From: Stenotrophomonas sp. 610A2
GTDB lineage: Bacteria > Pseudomonadota > Gammaproteobacteria > Xanthomonadales > Xanthomonadaceae
Assembly: GCF_030549615.1 (NCBI RefSeq)
Contig: NZ_CP130832.1
Span: forward strand, 1,674,001-1,738,000
Direction: 5' to 3'
Length of the DNA: 64,000 nucleotides
The notes under the pieces are model-generated. The model did no database searches, was not told the DNA's origin, and saw only the letters and a program-made list of their open reading frames with translations. Position 1 is the stretch's first letter. The number at the start of each line of letters is the position of its first letter. Position numbers and translations under genes: made by a program. Positions 9,219 through 18,041 of this stretch are shown one piece after another.

Positions 9219-10037
9219 CTATGGTGATGCAGGCCGCCGTTGAGCGAACAGCCACTGCCACATAGCGGGATTGCGGTAGGTCGGGTCCCAGGCGTTGTGG
9301 TGGACACCGGGGTACTCGGTATAGCGGAAGTTCGCGCCCATTCGCTGGCTGGCGGCGGCGATGGCTCGGTCATCGGTGGTGGGCACCAGCTCATCCAGCG
9401 CACCGTGGAAGATCCAGGTGGGTACATCGCGCAGGCGGCTGACCGTGCTCTGGTAGGGATCGTCCTCCGCCGCGACCTGGTCGACCACCAGCCCGGGGCG
9501 TTCGGCACGCGGCGCGCGCAACGCACCGCAGATTGGTACCAGCGCGGCAAACTGGTCGGGACGGGTCAAGGCCAGCTCCCAGCTGCCGTAGCCGCCCATC
9601 GAGATGCCACTGAGATAGATGCGGCGCGGATCGGCAGCGAACTCGGCGCTGGCGGCATCCAGCACGGCAAGCGCCATGCGCGCATTGCGGCCGCGCCACT
9701 CTTCACCCTCGGGTACCTGCGGGAATACCACCAGTGCCGGGAACGTCTCGCGATTCTCGTCAAGCCATGGCCCCACACCAGCCAGCAGGGGTTTGCGGCC
9801 ATCGTCGCCGCGCTCGCCCGAGCCATGCAGGAACAGCAGCAAGGGGCGAGGGCCTTCCGCAGTCGCGGAAGCGGCAGGTACGAACACCTGATAGCGGAAC
9901 TCGCGACCCTCGAAACTCAGCTGGCGGGCAACAAACCGACCTTGTGCCTCCGCGCTGGCGCCAGCAGTTGCGGTGGGCGAGGTGCTGCAGCCCACCAGCA
10001 GGGCCAGCAGGCAAAGCGATATCAGGATACGAACCAT
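9219..10037 (-). CDS. Lipoprotein alpha/beta-hydrolase, esterase or depolymerase type
   Basis: A 272-residue lipoprotein with signal peptide MVRILISLCLLALLVGC, whose lipobox LVGC gives the lipidated cysteine. The mature part is a serine hydrolase related to feruloyl esterase and PHB depolymerase folds: HGSGERGDD (oxyanion hole), SGISMGGYGS (nucleophile serine), HGALDELVP (aspartate) and HHNAWD (histidine). The start at 10037 is chosen because the lipoprotein signal begins there and GGAG precedes it; the longer open frame to 10250 is not signal-like. It should act on an ester at the cell envelope; the substrate is unknown. Confidence 0.82.
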   Translation of the reverse strand: MVRILISLCLLALLVGCSTSPTATAGASAEAQGRFVARQLSFEGREFRYQVFVPAASATAEGPRPLLLFLHGSGERGDDGRKPLLAGVGPWLDENRETFPALVVFPQVPEGEEWRGRNARMALAVLDAASAEFAADPRRIYLSGISMGGYGSWELALTRPDQFAALVPICGALRAPRAERPGLVVDQVAAEDDPYQSTVSRLRDVPTWIFHGALDELVPTTDDRAIAAASQRMGANFRYTEYPGVHHNAWDPTYRNPAMWQWLFAQRRPASP

Positions 10038-10141
10038 GGTGCCGGACTCCGTTGCGAACGGCGCTAGCCTAGCGTGATTGGGCCTGTGCCAGAATGCCCG
10101 TGGATACGCCGCTGGTGCGGTGGGCATTACTGGAGTGTTGC

Positions 10142-10432
10142 ATGAGGAAGTTGCTGATCGTTGCCTTGGTAGCCCTGCTTGCTGCCTGCAGCCAGGGGCT
10201 GAGCGGAACCTGGAGCGATGGCATGGGTATGCTGAGCTACACCTTCGCATCCGACGGCAAGGTCACGGAGCAGACACTGGGCAAGTCACAACAGAGCCAC
10301 TACACCCGTGAGGGCGACAAGCTGAAAGTGGATGCGCCTGACAGCACTGGCGAAGCCTTGGAGTTCACAGTCAACGAGGACGGTTCGCTACAGGGGCCGA
10401 TGGGCGTGCGTCTGTACAAGCAGAAGAAGTAA
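10142..10432 (+). CDS. Small lipoprotein of unknown function
   Basis: A 96-residue protein with a lipoprotein signal MRKLLIVALVALLAAC (lipobox LAAC), then a small beta-rich domain (LSGTWSDGMGMLSYTF...EFTVNEDGSLQGPMG) that looks like a lipocalin-like or META-type sensor of the LSGTW kind. GGAG sits just before ATG 10142; the in-frame ATG at 10094 would put residues in front of the lipoprotein signal. I do not recognise the exact family. Confidence 0.75.
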   Translation: MRKLLIVALVALLAACSQGLSGTWSDGMGMLSYTFASDGKVTEQTLGKSQQSHYTREGDKLKVDAPDSTGEALEFTVNEDGSLQGPMGVRLYKQKK

Positions 10433-10470
10433 GCAGACCCGGTTGCGGTGTATCGATGCCAGCGGCAGCG

Positions 10471-10498
10471 CCGTCCGGACCCGGCCGGGTTCGGACGG
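10471..10498. terminator. Shared hairpin between convergent genes at the end of the catabolic cluster
   Basis: A 14-bp stem, CCGTCCGGACCCGG with CCGGGTTCGGACGG (one G-T pair), no unpaired loop beyond the turn and no T run. It lies between the lipoprotein gene and the last gene of the catabolic cluster, which converge, so it can limit read-through on both strands. Confidence 0.55.
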
Positions 10499-10520
10499 TG
10501 AGCCGGCTCAGGCCAGCACT

Positions 10521-11459
10521 TCAGCGCCACACGTACATGTAACGAAGGACCAGCTGTGAGCCAGCGGCGCGGTTCCTGGCCAAGCCTTCGGCATAGGCAT
10601 TGCCGATGACGCGATGCGGCCCGCCGCGCCACTGCACGCCAGGGCCCACGCCGAACAATTGTTCCTTGGAGTCAGCCTGGGCATGGCCGTTGATGCGGTC
10701 CGCACTGGTCTGCTGCAGCTGATACATGGCCACGCCAACCCTCCAGTGCGCATTCAATGCATAGGACGCGCTGAGGTTGTAGTGGAAGGCCTGGCCAGGT
10801 TGCACGCGCCGCACCGGCTCCCCGAACGCCGCGTGCACGCGGGCTTCCGGGTCATTGCTGCTGCCATTCCACAGGTACATGAAGCGGCCACTGATTTCCC
10901 ATGCCTCGCTGCTGCGCCAGGTGAAGGCGTAGTAGGGGTTGAAACTGTAGTAGTCGGTGCCGGCATTGACCTTGGCGTCGCGATCATAATCGCCAATCGG
11001 CAGCGACATTCCCAGTGCTAACCGCGAGTCAAACCGCCGGCCCAGCAGGCGCTTGTCACGCCATTGCACATAAGCGCCGATGCCGGGGTTGCTGACGCCG
11101 CTGCCGCGCATATGGGCTGGCCCGAGGTTCAGGTCCAGGTCGAGCAGTGGCACGATGACTTCGGCACCCAACGTGCCGCCAAGGGCTTCGTGTGGGCTGG
11201 TATAGGCATAGTGCAGGCGGGCGATCCAAAGCTCGCGGTGGTAGTTGATCGGGCGGCGTTCGCCATCGGCATCATAGCTGCGGCTGGCTTCAAAGCGGCT
11301 GTTGCTGGTCTGGAAGAAATGGCCAATACCGCCGCCGCCATCCTCGAAGCTGGTTGCGCCGGTATTCACCCCTGGCAGGGCCAGGTCCAAGGCGTGGACG
11401 GGCGCTGCGGCCGACAGCAATGCGGCGATACACATGGGCAAGTACCTGCGGTCGTCCAT
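10521..11459 (-). CDS. Outer-membrane channel, phenol-degradation MetA type, last cluster gene
   Basis: A 312-residue protein with a signal peptide (MDDRRYLPMCIAALLSAAAPVHA) and a strand-rich barrel ending in RYMYVWR. It belongs to the MetA-like family associated with aromatic degradation (SphA-like) and is expected to let a hydrophobic substrate cross the outer membrane. It is the last gene of the catabolic array, just downstream of the MFS permease, so the two probably form an outer/inner uptake pair. The start at 11459 has AAGGAG upstream. A much longer open frame reaching 12956 runs out of frame through the MFS gene and is not real. Confidence 0.75.
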   Translation of the reverse strand: MDDRRYLPMCIAALLSAAAPVHALDLALPGVNTGATSFEDGGGGIGHFFQTSNSRFEASRSYDADGERRPINYHRELWIARLHYAYTSPHEALGGTLGAEVIVPLLDLDLNLGPAHMRGSGVSNPGIGAYVQWRDKRLLGRRFDSRLALGMSLPIGDYDRDAKVNAGTDYYSFNPYYAFTWRSSEAWEISGRFMYLWNGSSNDPEARVHAAFGEPVRRVQPGQAFHYNLSASYALNAHWRVGVAMYQLQQTSADRINGHAQADSKEQLFGVGPGVQWRGGPHRVIGNAYAEGLARNRAAGSQLVLRYMYVWR

Positions 11460-11551
11460 GATTGATGCTCCTTGCGGAAGTGGAAATCGGGAAGCTCGGT
11501 GTTTTCGCGTGCCGCTGTTTGGCAGTGACAGCGCGCAGGTTCGCAACTGCT

Positions 11552-12856
11552 TCAGGTATCGCTGGCGGTGGTCCGCGATATCGGCATCGCATGCATCTGT
11601 GCACTGCGGCGTTCGCGCAGCCACAGCACCCAGCCACAGACAAGGATCACCAGCTGGGTGCCGATCAGCACGGCAAAGCCCGCGCTCAAACTTGCATGCT
11701 GCGAGGCGCCGCTGTCGGTCATCAGCATCATCACTTTGCCCATCACCAAGGGCATGAAGGCGGAGACCAGCGCGCCGGTTCCGTTGGTGATGCTCATCGC
11801 GCTTGCTACGTGCTGTGGCTGCGAGTAGTACTGCACGGTGCTGGGCAAAGGCGGGGTCTGGATACCACAGAACACACCGGCAACCACCAGGCTCCATACC
11901 GCCATGTACTTGTCGTCGACGTTGAGCGCCATGAACACCGCAATGGCGACGCCGATGCTGCCAACCACGAAGATCAGCGGTACCTGCCTGCGCGGTATGC
12001 GGTCGATGACGAAGCCACTGAGCAGCACGCCGCCGATCATCGCGTACTGTGGCAGTGATCCAAGCCAACCCATTTCGCGCAGGGCGAAGCCGCGTGCTTC
12101 CTTCAGATAGGTGGGCAACCAGCTGACGCTGCCCCAGAGGTAGGCAAGGTATGCGGCAGTCAGCAGCGTGATCATCAGCAGGTACCTTGTTTGCAAGGCA
12201 CCGCTGAAGATCTGTCGCACCTGCGTGACCATGTCGCGCAAGGAGTCGGGACGTTGCTGGTAGACCGCCAGCGTTGGCATGTGGATGTAGGCCAGTACCA
12301 GCGGCAAGCCGATCAGCAGGTTGATCAGGCCCAACACGTGGAACGCGCCTTGCCAATCCAGCATCGCGATCAGGCTGCTGATCAGCGGCATGCCGATGGC
12401 CAGGCCAAGCCCGGTTCCCATGTTGACCAATGAATTTGGTTTGCCGTTCTCGTGGCCCTCGAAATAGGCCTTGATGTAGGAGGATGCCAAGCCAAACAAC
12501 GGTCCCTCGGATACGCCCAGCAGAACGCGCGAAAGCAGCAACATCGCATAGCTGTCGAATGAGGGCGACAGCAGGGTGACGCCGCCCCAGAGGATCAGCC
12601 CAAGTATCAGGCTGCGACGTACTCCCAGCAGCGCTGCACAGAAGGGGGTCAGCACAAATGCAGACAGTCCATAGCCAACCATGAACGCGGTACTGAGCGC
12701 GGCCTGGCTGGCCCGGTCTTCGGCGACCATGCCGAAGTGCTGCAGAAAATGCGAATCCGTGACCATCAACGCAATGTTCATGCGATCGATGAATGAAATG
12801 GCGACGATCACCAGCAATGTGGTGACGCCGCACCAGCGAGCACTTCGTGCCTGCAT
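11552..12856 (-). CDS. MFS permease, anion:cation symporter (aromatic acid/hexuronate) type
   Basis: A 434-residue transporter with about 12 hydrophobic helices. The first loop, SFIDRMNIALMV, has the DR-NI signature of the anion:cation symporter branch of the major facilitator family, whose members import organic acids such as phthalate, 4-hydroxyphenylacetate, galactonate or hexuronates. The location in an aromatic-catabolism array makes an aromatic or derived acid the likely substrate. The start at 12856 follows AAGGAGAAGTGCA, a strong ribosome binding site. It is separated from the upstream thiamine-diphosphate gene by about 290 bp holding a hairpin. Confidence 0.85.
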   Translation of the reverse strand: MQARSARWCGVTTLLVIVAISFIDRMNIALMVTDSHFLQHFGMVAEDRASQAALSTAFMVGYGLSAFVLTPFCAALLGVRRSLILGLILWGGVTLLSPSFDSYAMLLLSRVLLGVSEGPLFGLASSYIKAYFEGHENGKPNSLVNMGTGLGLAIGMPLISSLIAMLDWQGAFHVLGLINLLIGLPLVLAYIHMPTLAVYQQRPDSLRDMVTQVRQIFSGALQTRYLLMITLLTAAYLAYLWGSVSWLPTYLKEARGFALREMGWLGSLPQYAMIGGVLLSGFVIDRIPRRQVPLIFVVGSIGVAIAVFMALNVDDKYMAVWSLVVAGVFCGIQTPPLPSTVQYYSQPQHVASAMSITNGTGALVSAFMPLVMGKVMMLMTDSGASQHASLSAGFAVLIGTQLVILVCGWVLWLRERRSAQMHAMPISRTTASDT

Positions 12857-13024
12857 TGCACTTCTCCTTTGTATTGGTGGCGCACTTCGCATGACACATG
12901 GATAGCTGCCAGCCGGAGCTGGGCTGCGTTGAAGGATCCCGGGAAGCGCGATGCAAGCTGTGCGGGTTCTGATGACATCCCGAGAGCTGCAGTTACTTCG
13001 CCTTTGCGCTAACGCAGGTTGCCC

Positions 13025-13059
13025 GTGTGCTGTCGTAACAGACGTTTCCGACAGCACAC
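13025..13059. promoter_or_regulatory. Strong inverted repeat inside the catabolic array
   Basis: An 11-bp perfect inverted repeat, GTGTGCTGTCG / CGACAGCACAC, with a 13-base loop that itself can pair AAC with GTT. It lies in the 288-bp gap between the thiamine-diphosphate gene (stop at 13145) and the MFS gene (start at 12856). It has no T run on the minus strand. It could be a processing/attenuation hairpin that separates the transport genes from the enzymes, or an operator; the sequence alone does not decide. Confidence 0.5.
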
Positions 13060-13144
13060 CGTGGTAGCTGGCAAGCCATCATCAGCACGGCAATACCGTG
13101 AAGCGCGGTCCCTGTTGCAACGACGCCTCAGCGGCAGCGTCGCT

Positions 13145-14863
13145 TCAGTACAGTTTCTTCTGTGGCGGACCGGCAAAGTGCAGGGGGCCGATCGCATCCA
13201 TGTCCACTTCGACCAATGCCGGCCCAGGATGCGCGACCGCTGCGTGCAGCACGGCATCGAAGTTCCGGCTGTCGTCCAGCTTCCAGGCGCGCATGCCCAT
13301 CGCTGCTGCCAGTGCGTGGAAGTCGGGTGCATGCAGCTGGTTGTAGTACTGGCGGTCACCAAAGTACTTCTGCTGGATGCCGCGCATCACCCCGTAACCG
13401 CCGTCGTTCATCACCAGGAACACAATATCCAGCTGCTCCTGCACCGCAGTGGCGAACTCGCCGATGTTGAGCATCAGGCCACCATCGCCGATCAACGCCA
13501 GGACCTTGCGCTGCGGGTTGGCGATGGCGCAGCCGATGGCGGTTGGCAGGGCCAGACCGATCGCGCCGGCCAATGAATGGATGTTCTGCAGAGGTTGCTG
13601 GAAATTGAGCAGGCGACTGCCCCAGGTGCTGCCGGACATGGTGATGTCACGGACGAAGATGCCGTCATCCGGCAGCGCGCTGCGCACTGCGTCCGATAGC
13701 GTTGCATAAGGGCCGAGTTGTTCCCGCAGTGCGTATTCCGCGGCGATAGTTGCCGAGCAGACATCGCGATCGCGTAGCGGGTCGCGCTTGGGCGCGCCCT
13801 GCAGCGCATCGGCCAGCAGGTCCAATACCTGTGTACAGTCGCCGAGCACGAAGGCATCCATGGGGTAGCTGCGGTTGCAGGCCGCCGGGTCGATATCGAT
13901 CTGCACCCGCTTTGCGGTCAGTGGCAGGCTGTAGGTTGCGGTCTCGTTGCTGCGTAGACGCGAGCCGGCCACTATCAGCAGATCACTCTCTGCCAGCAGG
14001 CGGGCGACTTCTGTAGCGTTGTGGAACGCGCGCAGGCTGCGCGGATGGCTGTCCGGCAGGATGCCGCGACCGTGGGTACTCGAGACAACCGGAACGCCGA
14101 GGTCAGCCAGGCGCAGCACTGCATCGGTAGCGCCGATCGCACCGCCACCCACCCACAGGATGGGCCGCTGCGCCTGTTGCAAACGCATGGCCAGGGCTGC
14201 GACCGCCGCGACATCGAGTGCGGGGATTGGCAGCGGTAGCCGCTGGATGGTGCACGGCACGTCGATTCTGGCCGCCTGCACATCGATGGGGATCTCGATG
14301 CTGACCGGGCCTGCCGGCAGGCGCATCGCCTCCTGGATGGCGCGCTGGGTGATGGCGACTGCCTGTTGCGGATGCAGGATACGAAATGCTGCTTTGGAGC
14401 AGCCGCGTAGCAGACTCATCTGGTCGCGGGTCTCGTGGATGAAACTGGCATCCCGGTCCAGGTATTCACGTTCCACCTGGCCGGTGATGTGCAGCAGCGG
14501 GGTGCCGGCGTTGAGCGCTTCCATCAAGGCACCGGCGGCGTTGCCGGCGCCAGCGCCAGTACTGGTCAGGGCGACGCCCAGACCACTGTGGCGGCCGTGC
14601 CCATCGGCCATCGCCGCAGCGCCGGCTTCGCCACGTGCGGCGACGAAGCGGGTCTTGCCGCGTCGGCCGATGGCGTCGGCCACGGGCAGGTTGTGGATGG
14701 AGATGACGCCAAACACGGCATCTACACCATAAGCCTCGAGCACGCGGACAATCGCTTCGGCGACGGTGATGCGTTCGTTGCTGTCTTCGCGCTGCGCCTC
14801 CGTGCGTGTGTCTGCATCATTGGAAAGGGTGATCTGTTCGGTTGTCATGGCTTCGCTGCTCAT
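13145..14863 (-). CDS. Thiamine-diphosphate-dependent enzyme, 2-oxoacid decarboxylase/acetolactate-synthase-like
   Basis: A 572-residue enzyme with the three-domain layout of acetolactate synthase, benzoylformate decarboxylase and related enzymes. The pyrimidine-domain catalytic glutamate is in AARGEAGAAAMADG (E79), and the cofactor motif GDG...N is LIGDGGLMLN near 459-468. It is not IlvB: no regulatory subunit is near, and the active-site loop VFGVISIHNLP differs. The start ATG at 14863 overlaps the aldehyde dehydrogenase stop as ATGA and has GGAG before it, so the pair is probably translationally coupled. Together they could turn a 2-oxo acid into an aldehyde and then an acid; this is inference. 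Confidence 0.85.
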   Translation of the reverse strand: MSSEAMTTEQITLSNDADTRTEAQREDSNERITVAEAIVRVLEAYGVDAVFGVISIHNLPVADAIGRRGKTRFVAARGEAGAAAMADGHGRHSGLGVALTSTGAGAGNAAGALMEALNAGTPLLHITGQVEREYLDRDASFIHETRDQMSLLRGCSKAAFRILHPQQAVAITQRAIQEAMRLPAGPVSIEIPIDVQAARIDVPCTIQRLPLPIPALDVAAVAALAMRLQQAQRPILWVGGGAIGATDAVLRLADLGVPVVSSTHGRGILPDSHPRSLRAFHNATEVARLLAESDLLIVAGSRLRSNETATYSLPLTAKRVQIDIDPAACNRSYPMDAFVLGDCTQVLDLLADALQGAPKRDPLRDRDVCSATIAAEYALREQLGPYATLSDAVRSALPDDGIFVRDITMSGSTWGSRLLNFQQPLQNIHSLAGAIGLALPTAIGCAIANPQRKVLALIGDGGLMLNIGEFATAVQEQLDIVFLVMNDGGYGVMRGIQQKYFGDRQYYNQLHAPDFHALAAAMGMRAWKLDDSRNFDAVLHAAVAHPGPALVEVDMDAIGPLHFAGPPQKKLY

Positions 14864-16350
14864 CGGCTCCATCCCATGGGGGTACGTTCCAGTCCCAGAT
14901 AAATGCTCTTCTGTTGCATGTAGGCGAGCAGGCCTTGGCGGCCTTTTTCGCGGCCCAGTCCGCTCTCCTTGAAGCCGCCGAACGGCGTTGAGATGGAGAA
15001 CTTCTTGTAGGTGTTGATCCACACCGTTCCTGCCTCCAGGCGTTTGGCCAGCTGCAGGGCGCGGCGGTAATCACCGGTCCAGATGCCGGCCGCAAGCCCG
15101 AAGACGCTGCCGTTGGCTTGCGCCACCAGCGCGTCTTCGTCGTCGAAGGGCTGGGCGATCAGGACCGGGCCGAATATCTCCTCGCGGCAGGCGCGGGCGT
15201 CTGCTGGAAGGTCCTCGATCAAAGTGGGCAGGTAATAGCTGCCAGCATCCAGGTTGCTGTCGGCCGGCGGGCTGCCGCCAAAGCGCAGGCGTCCACCGTC
15301 GGCCAATGCCGAAGCCACATAGGCGGCAACGCTGTCGCGATGGGCATGGCTGATCAACGGGCCCAGGTGCACGCCCTCGTGCTCGGGATGACCAATGCGC
15401 AGACCACGCGCGACTTCCTCCAGACGCTCGATGAAACCCGCGTAGCGCGAGCGGTGCACGAACAGACGGGAGCCTGCGATGCAGGCCTGCCCGGCCGAGC
15501 TGTAGATGCCGTAGGCAACACCTTGCACGGCCAGTTCGATGTCGGCGTCGTCGAGCACGATGGTCGGCGATTTGCCGCCAAGCTCAAGCGAGGTCGGGAT
15601 CAGCTTGTCGGCCGCAACATGCGCAAGGTGGCGGCCGGTACTGGTGCCGCCGGTGAAGGAGATCTTGCGCACCAGCGGATGTCGGGCAATGGCCTCGCCG
15701 ATGACGGATCCGCGCCCGGGCAGGACGCTGAGCAGGCCTGGTGGCAAGCCCGCTTCCTCAAACAACCGGGCCAGTGCCAATGCTGCCAAAGGGGTCGCCT
15801 CGGCAGGTTTGAGTACTACCGCGTTGCCGGCAGCCAGCGCGGGTGCGATCTTCTGCATCTCGCTGGCGATGGGTGAGTTCCACGGTGTGATCGCGCCAAT
15901 CACGCCAATCGGCTCATAACTGCTGAGGCTGATGAAATCCGCGCTGCGTGGTGCGGGAAGCTCGCCATCCAGGGTCTCGCAGACGGCGCCGAAGTAGCGG
16001 GCCGTGGCGGCCGCACTGTCAACCAAGGCGCGGGATTCGGCCAGCGGCTTGCCATTGTCGCGGGTCTGCAAGCGTGCCAGCGGCTCGCGCCGCGCGGCGA
16101 TCAGGTCGGCGACGCGGTAGAGCACGGCCGCGCGCTGGTGCGCTGGCAGGTCCCGCCATGCCGGGGCGCGCCAGGCAAGCTCCGCAGCATTCACAGCGTC
16201 CTCGACATCGCTGAGGTCGGCTGCATGCAGCTGCGCATTGACACTCTGGTCGGCGGGGAACAGTGAGTGCATCAACGCGCCGCGGCCTTGCCGCCATTGC
16301 CCGCCCACCGCGATGTCATGTTCGATCAGCGGCATCATGTGGATGCTCAT
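14860..16350 (-). CDS. NAD(P)-dependent aldehyde dehydrogenase
   Basis: A 496-residue aldehyde dehydrogenase superfamily member. The general-base region LELGGKSP (glutamate near 254), the nucleophile region SAGQACIAGSRLFV (cysteine near 288) and the late segment PFGGFKESGLGREKG are all intact, so it should oxidise an aldehyde to an acid. It starts at 16350 with MSIHMMPLIEHD, overlapping the upstream stop as ATGA, and its own stop overlaps the next start. Such tight packing with an aspartate-dehydrogenase-like gene and a thiamine-diphosphate gene suggests a three-step module. Specificity unknown. Confidence 0.92.
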   Translation of the reverse strand: MSIHMMPLIEHDIAVGGQWRQGRGALMHSLFPADQSVNAQLHAADLSDVEDAVNAAELAWRAPAWRDLPAHQRAAVLYRVADLIAARREPLARLQTRDNGKPLAESRALVDSAAATARYFGAVCETLDGELPAPRSADFISLSSYEPIGVIGAITPWNSPIASEMQKIAPALAAGNAVVLKPAEATPLAALALARLFEEAGLPPGLLSVLPGRGSVIGEAIARHPLVRKISFTGGTSTGRHLAHVAADKLIPTSLELGGKSPTIVLDDADIELAVQGVAYGIYSSAGQACIAGSRLFVHRSRYAGFIERLEEVARGLRIGHPEHEGVHLGPLISHAHRDSVAAYVASALADGGRLRFGGSPPADSNLDAGSYYLPTLIEDLPADARACREEIFGPVLIAQPFDDEDALVAQANGSVFGLAAGIWTGDYRRALQLAKRLEAGTVWINTYKKFSISTPFGGFKESGLGREKGRQGLLAYMQQKSIYLGLERTPMGWSR

Positions 16351-17153
16351 GCCACCGGCTCCAGCAGCTGGCGGCAGGCGCGCACGGCGCTGAGCGCAGC
16401 CAGCATCGATGTTTTGGGGTTGCTGGGCAGCGGATGCGCGGCCAACTCGATGGTCATCTCGCCGAATGCACCGCGTGCATGGATGCGATGAGTGTTGCGA
16501 CGGGTATGCGGGTCCACCATCAGCAGCACCCGGGTCGCATCCATGCCCATGCCGTTGAGTGCGATGGTCGCGGCCACGTTTGCATTGGCCGGGAAGGCAT
16601 GCGCGGCTTCGCCGGCTGTGCCTTCGAAGAACACGCGGGGTTCGGTAACGCTGTCGAGGTCGATCATCTGCTCGGCCGCCGAGCCGCGCCAGCTGGCGGG
16701 GGCCTTGCGTGAAATGTAGACCACTTCGTCCAGACCGGCTTCCCGTGCAGCAGCGAGTCCATCCATGCCAGCGACAGCGCCGGAGAGCAGCTGCATGGAA
16801 GCGCCGCCGCTGCGTGCTGCCTGCAGCAGTTGCTGGTAGAGGGCAGTGTCGGCCAGTGCTCCCACCGAGACGACGGCCAACCGCCAGCCACGCTGCAGGG
16901 CTGGAACGCCATGCACGGACAGTGCAGCGTGGCCGGCGCATTCCAGCACCAGATCCGGCACTGCTTGCAACTGGTTGATGTCGCCAAGTACAGCGATACC
17001 CCGTGGCTCGAGTTCAGCGGCCAGCGCTTGTTGGAACTCGGCGGGCACGATCACCCATGCCACGCTCACGCCTTCGGGCAAGCGCGCGACGACTTCACGC
17101 GCCATTGCGCCGTAGCCGATCAACAGGATGCGTTTACTGCAGGTGCGGGTCAT
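16347..17153 (-). CDS. L-aspartate dehydrogenase-like NAD(P) enzyme
   Basis: A 268-residue protein of the aspartate dehydrogenase family. Rossmann nucleotide-binding start RILLIGYGAMAREV, the substrate domain with ANANVAATIALNG, and the catalytic-histidine region DPHTRRNTHRI match the family. Characterised members convert aspartate to iminoaspartate/oxaloacetate. No NAD-synthesis genes (nadA, nadC) lie nearby; instead it overlaps an aldehyde dehydrogenase gene in an aromatic-catabolism array, so it may act on another amino acid or imine. The start at 17153 has AAGGAG upstream. Family secure, substrate not. Confidence 0.85.
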   Translation of the reverse strand: MTRTCSKRILLIGYGAMAREVVARLPEGVSVAWVIVPAEFQQALAAELEPRGIAVLGDINQLQAVPDLVLECAGHAALSVHGVPALQRGWRLAVVSVGALADTALYQQLLQAARSGGASMQLLSGAVAGMDGLAAAREAGLDEVVYISRKAPASWRGSAAEQMIDLDSVTEPRVFFEGTAGEAAHAFPANANVAATIALNGMGMDATRVLLMVDPHTRRNTHRIHARGAFGEMTIELAAHPLPSNPKTSMLAALSAVRACRQLLEPVA

Positions 17154-17246
17154 TGCTGGAGAGCTCCTTGTGGAACCTGGTTTCAGATCGAGCGGTGGCC
17201 GTGGGCAAGCGATGTTGTTGCGTTCAATCGGCGTGTTGGAGGTGCT

Positions 17247-18041
17247 TCAAACCTGGCGGTTGAAGCCGCCTGAGACATCGATGCAACTGCCGGTGGTGTA
17301 CGAGGCGAGCGGTGAGGCGAGAAACAGCAGGGCACGTGCAGGTTCCTGCGGGCGACCCATGCGGCCCATCGGTATGCCGCGCCGCGCGGCGATGCGGGCG
17401 GTCCAGTCGTTCCAATCAAGGTCGGTGTCGCTGCGGCTTTCGTAGCGGCGCCGCCATTGGCCGGATTCGACCATGCCCAGCAGGATGGAGTTGACCCGGA
17501 TGCCCCTGCCAACAAACTCCTGCGCGAGCGAGTGGGTGAGATTGAGCAGCGCGGCACGGGCGGCGGAGGTGGCAATCATGTGCGGCTCCGGTTGCAGTGC
17601 GAGCAGCGAGTTCACGCAGGTCACCGAGGCGCAGTCACTGATTTCCAGCTGTGGCAGGAAGGCCTGCAACGGATGCAGTACACCGAACAGCTTGAGTCGC
17701 GTTTCCTCCAGCCAATCCTGCTCGGTGGTCTCGGCCAGCGATGCCACGCGGCCTTGGCCGGCGTTGTTGATCAGCATGTCGGCGCCGCCGAAGCGCGCAT
17801 GCACAGCGTTGGCGAATTCCTGCATGCTGCCGCGGTCAAGAACGTCGCCGCCATAGGCCAGCAGTTCGGCATCGGGATACTCGCGCCGAAGCATGCTTTC
17901 AGCCTGTGCCAGCCGTTGCGGATCACGGCCGCAGAAGGCCACGCGCGCGCGGTGTGCCAGCAGCAGACGGACCGTCTCCAGGCCAATGCCGGAGGAGCCA
18001 CCGGTGACTACCGCGATGCGTCCCTGGACTTCGAATTTCAT
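17247..18041 (-). CDS. Atypical short-chain dehydrogenase/reductase lacking the YxxxK pair
   Basis: A 264-residue SDR with a normal cofactor site VVTGGSSGIG and NNAG (residues 92-95), and a serine in VNSLL (S145). Where the catalytic Tyr-x3-Lys should be, the sequence reads HMIATSAARAAL, placing Thr158 and Arg162 at the Tyr and Lys positions. It may therefore be catalytically divergent or use another residue. Its ATG overlaps the stop of the alpha/beta-hydrolase gene (ATGA). It is the second SDR in the array; the one at 22641 is canonical. Confidence 0.85.
   Translation of the reverse strand: MKFEVQGRIAVVTGGSSGIGLETVRLLLAHRARVAFCGRDPQRLAQAESMLRREYPDAELLAYGGDVLDRGSMQEFANAVHARFGGADMLINNAGQGRVASLAETTEQDWLEETRLKLFGVLHPLQAFLPQLEISDCASVTCVNSLLALQPEPHMIATSAARAALLNLTHSLAQEFVGRGIRVNSILLGMVESGQWRRRYESRSDTDLDWNDWTARIAARRGIPMGRMGRPQEPARALLFLASPLASYTTGSCIDVSGGFNRQV

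Noticed and set aside
10521..12956. A very long minus-strand open frame (811 codons) covering the channel gene and the MFS gene region
   Set aside because: Only the part after 11459 reads as a protein; the rest runs in the wrong frame through the MFS gene.
13145..14863. Possible assignment of the ThDP enzyme as acetolactate synthase IlvB
   Set aside because: No small subunit gene, different active-site loop and catabolic neighbours.
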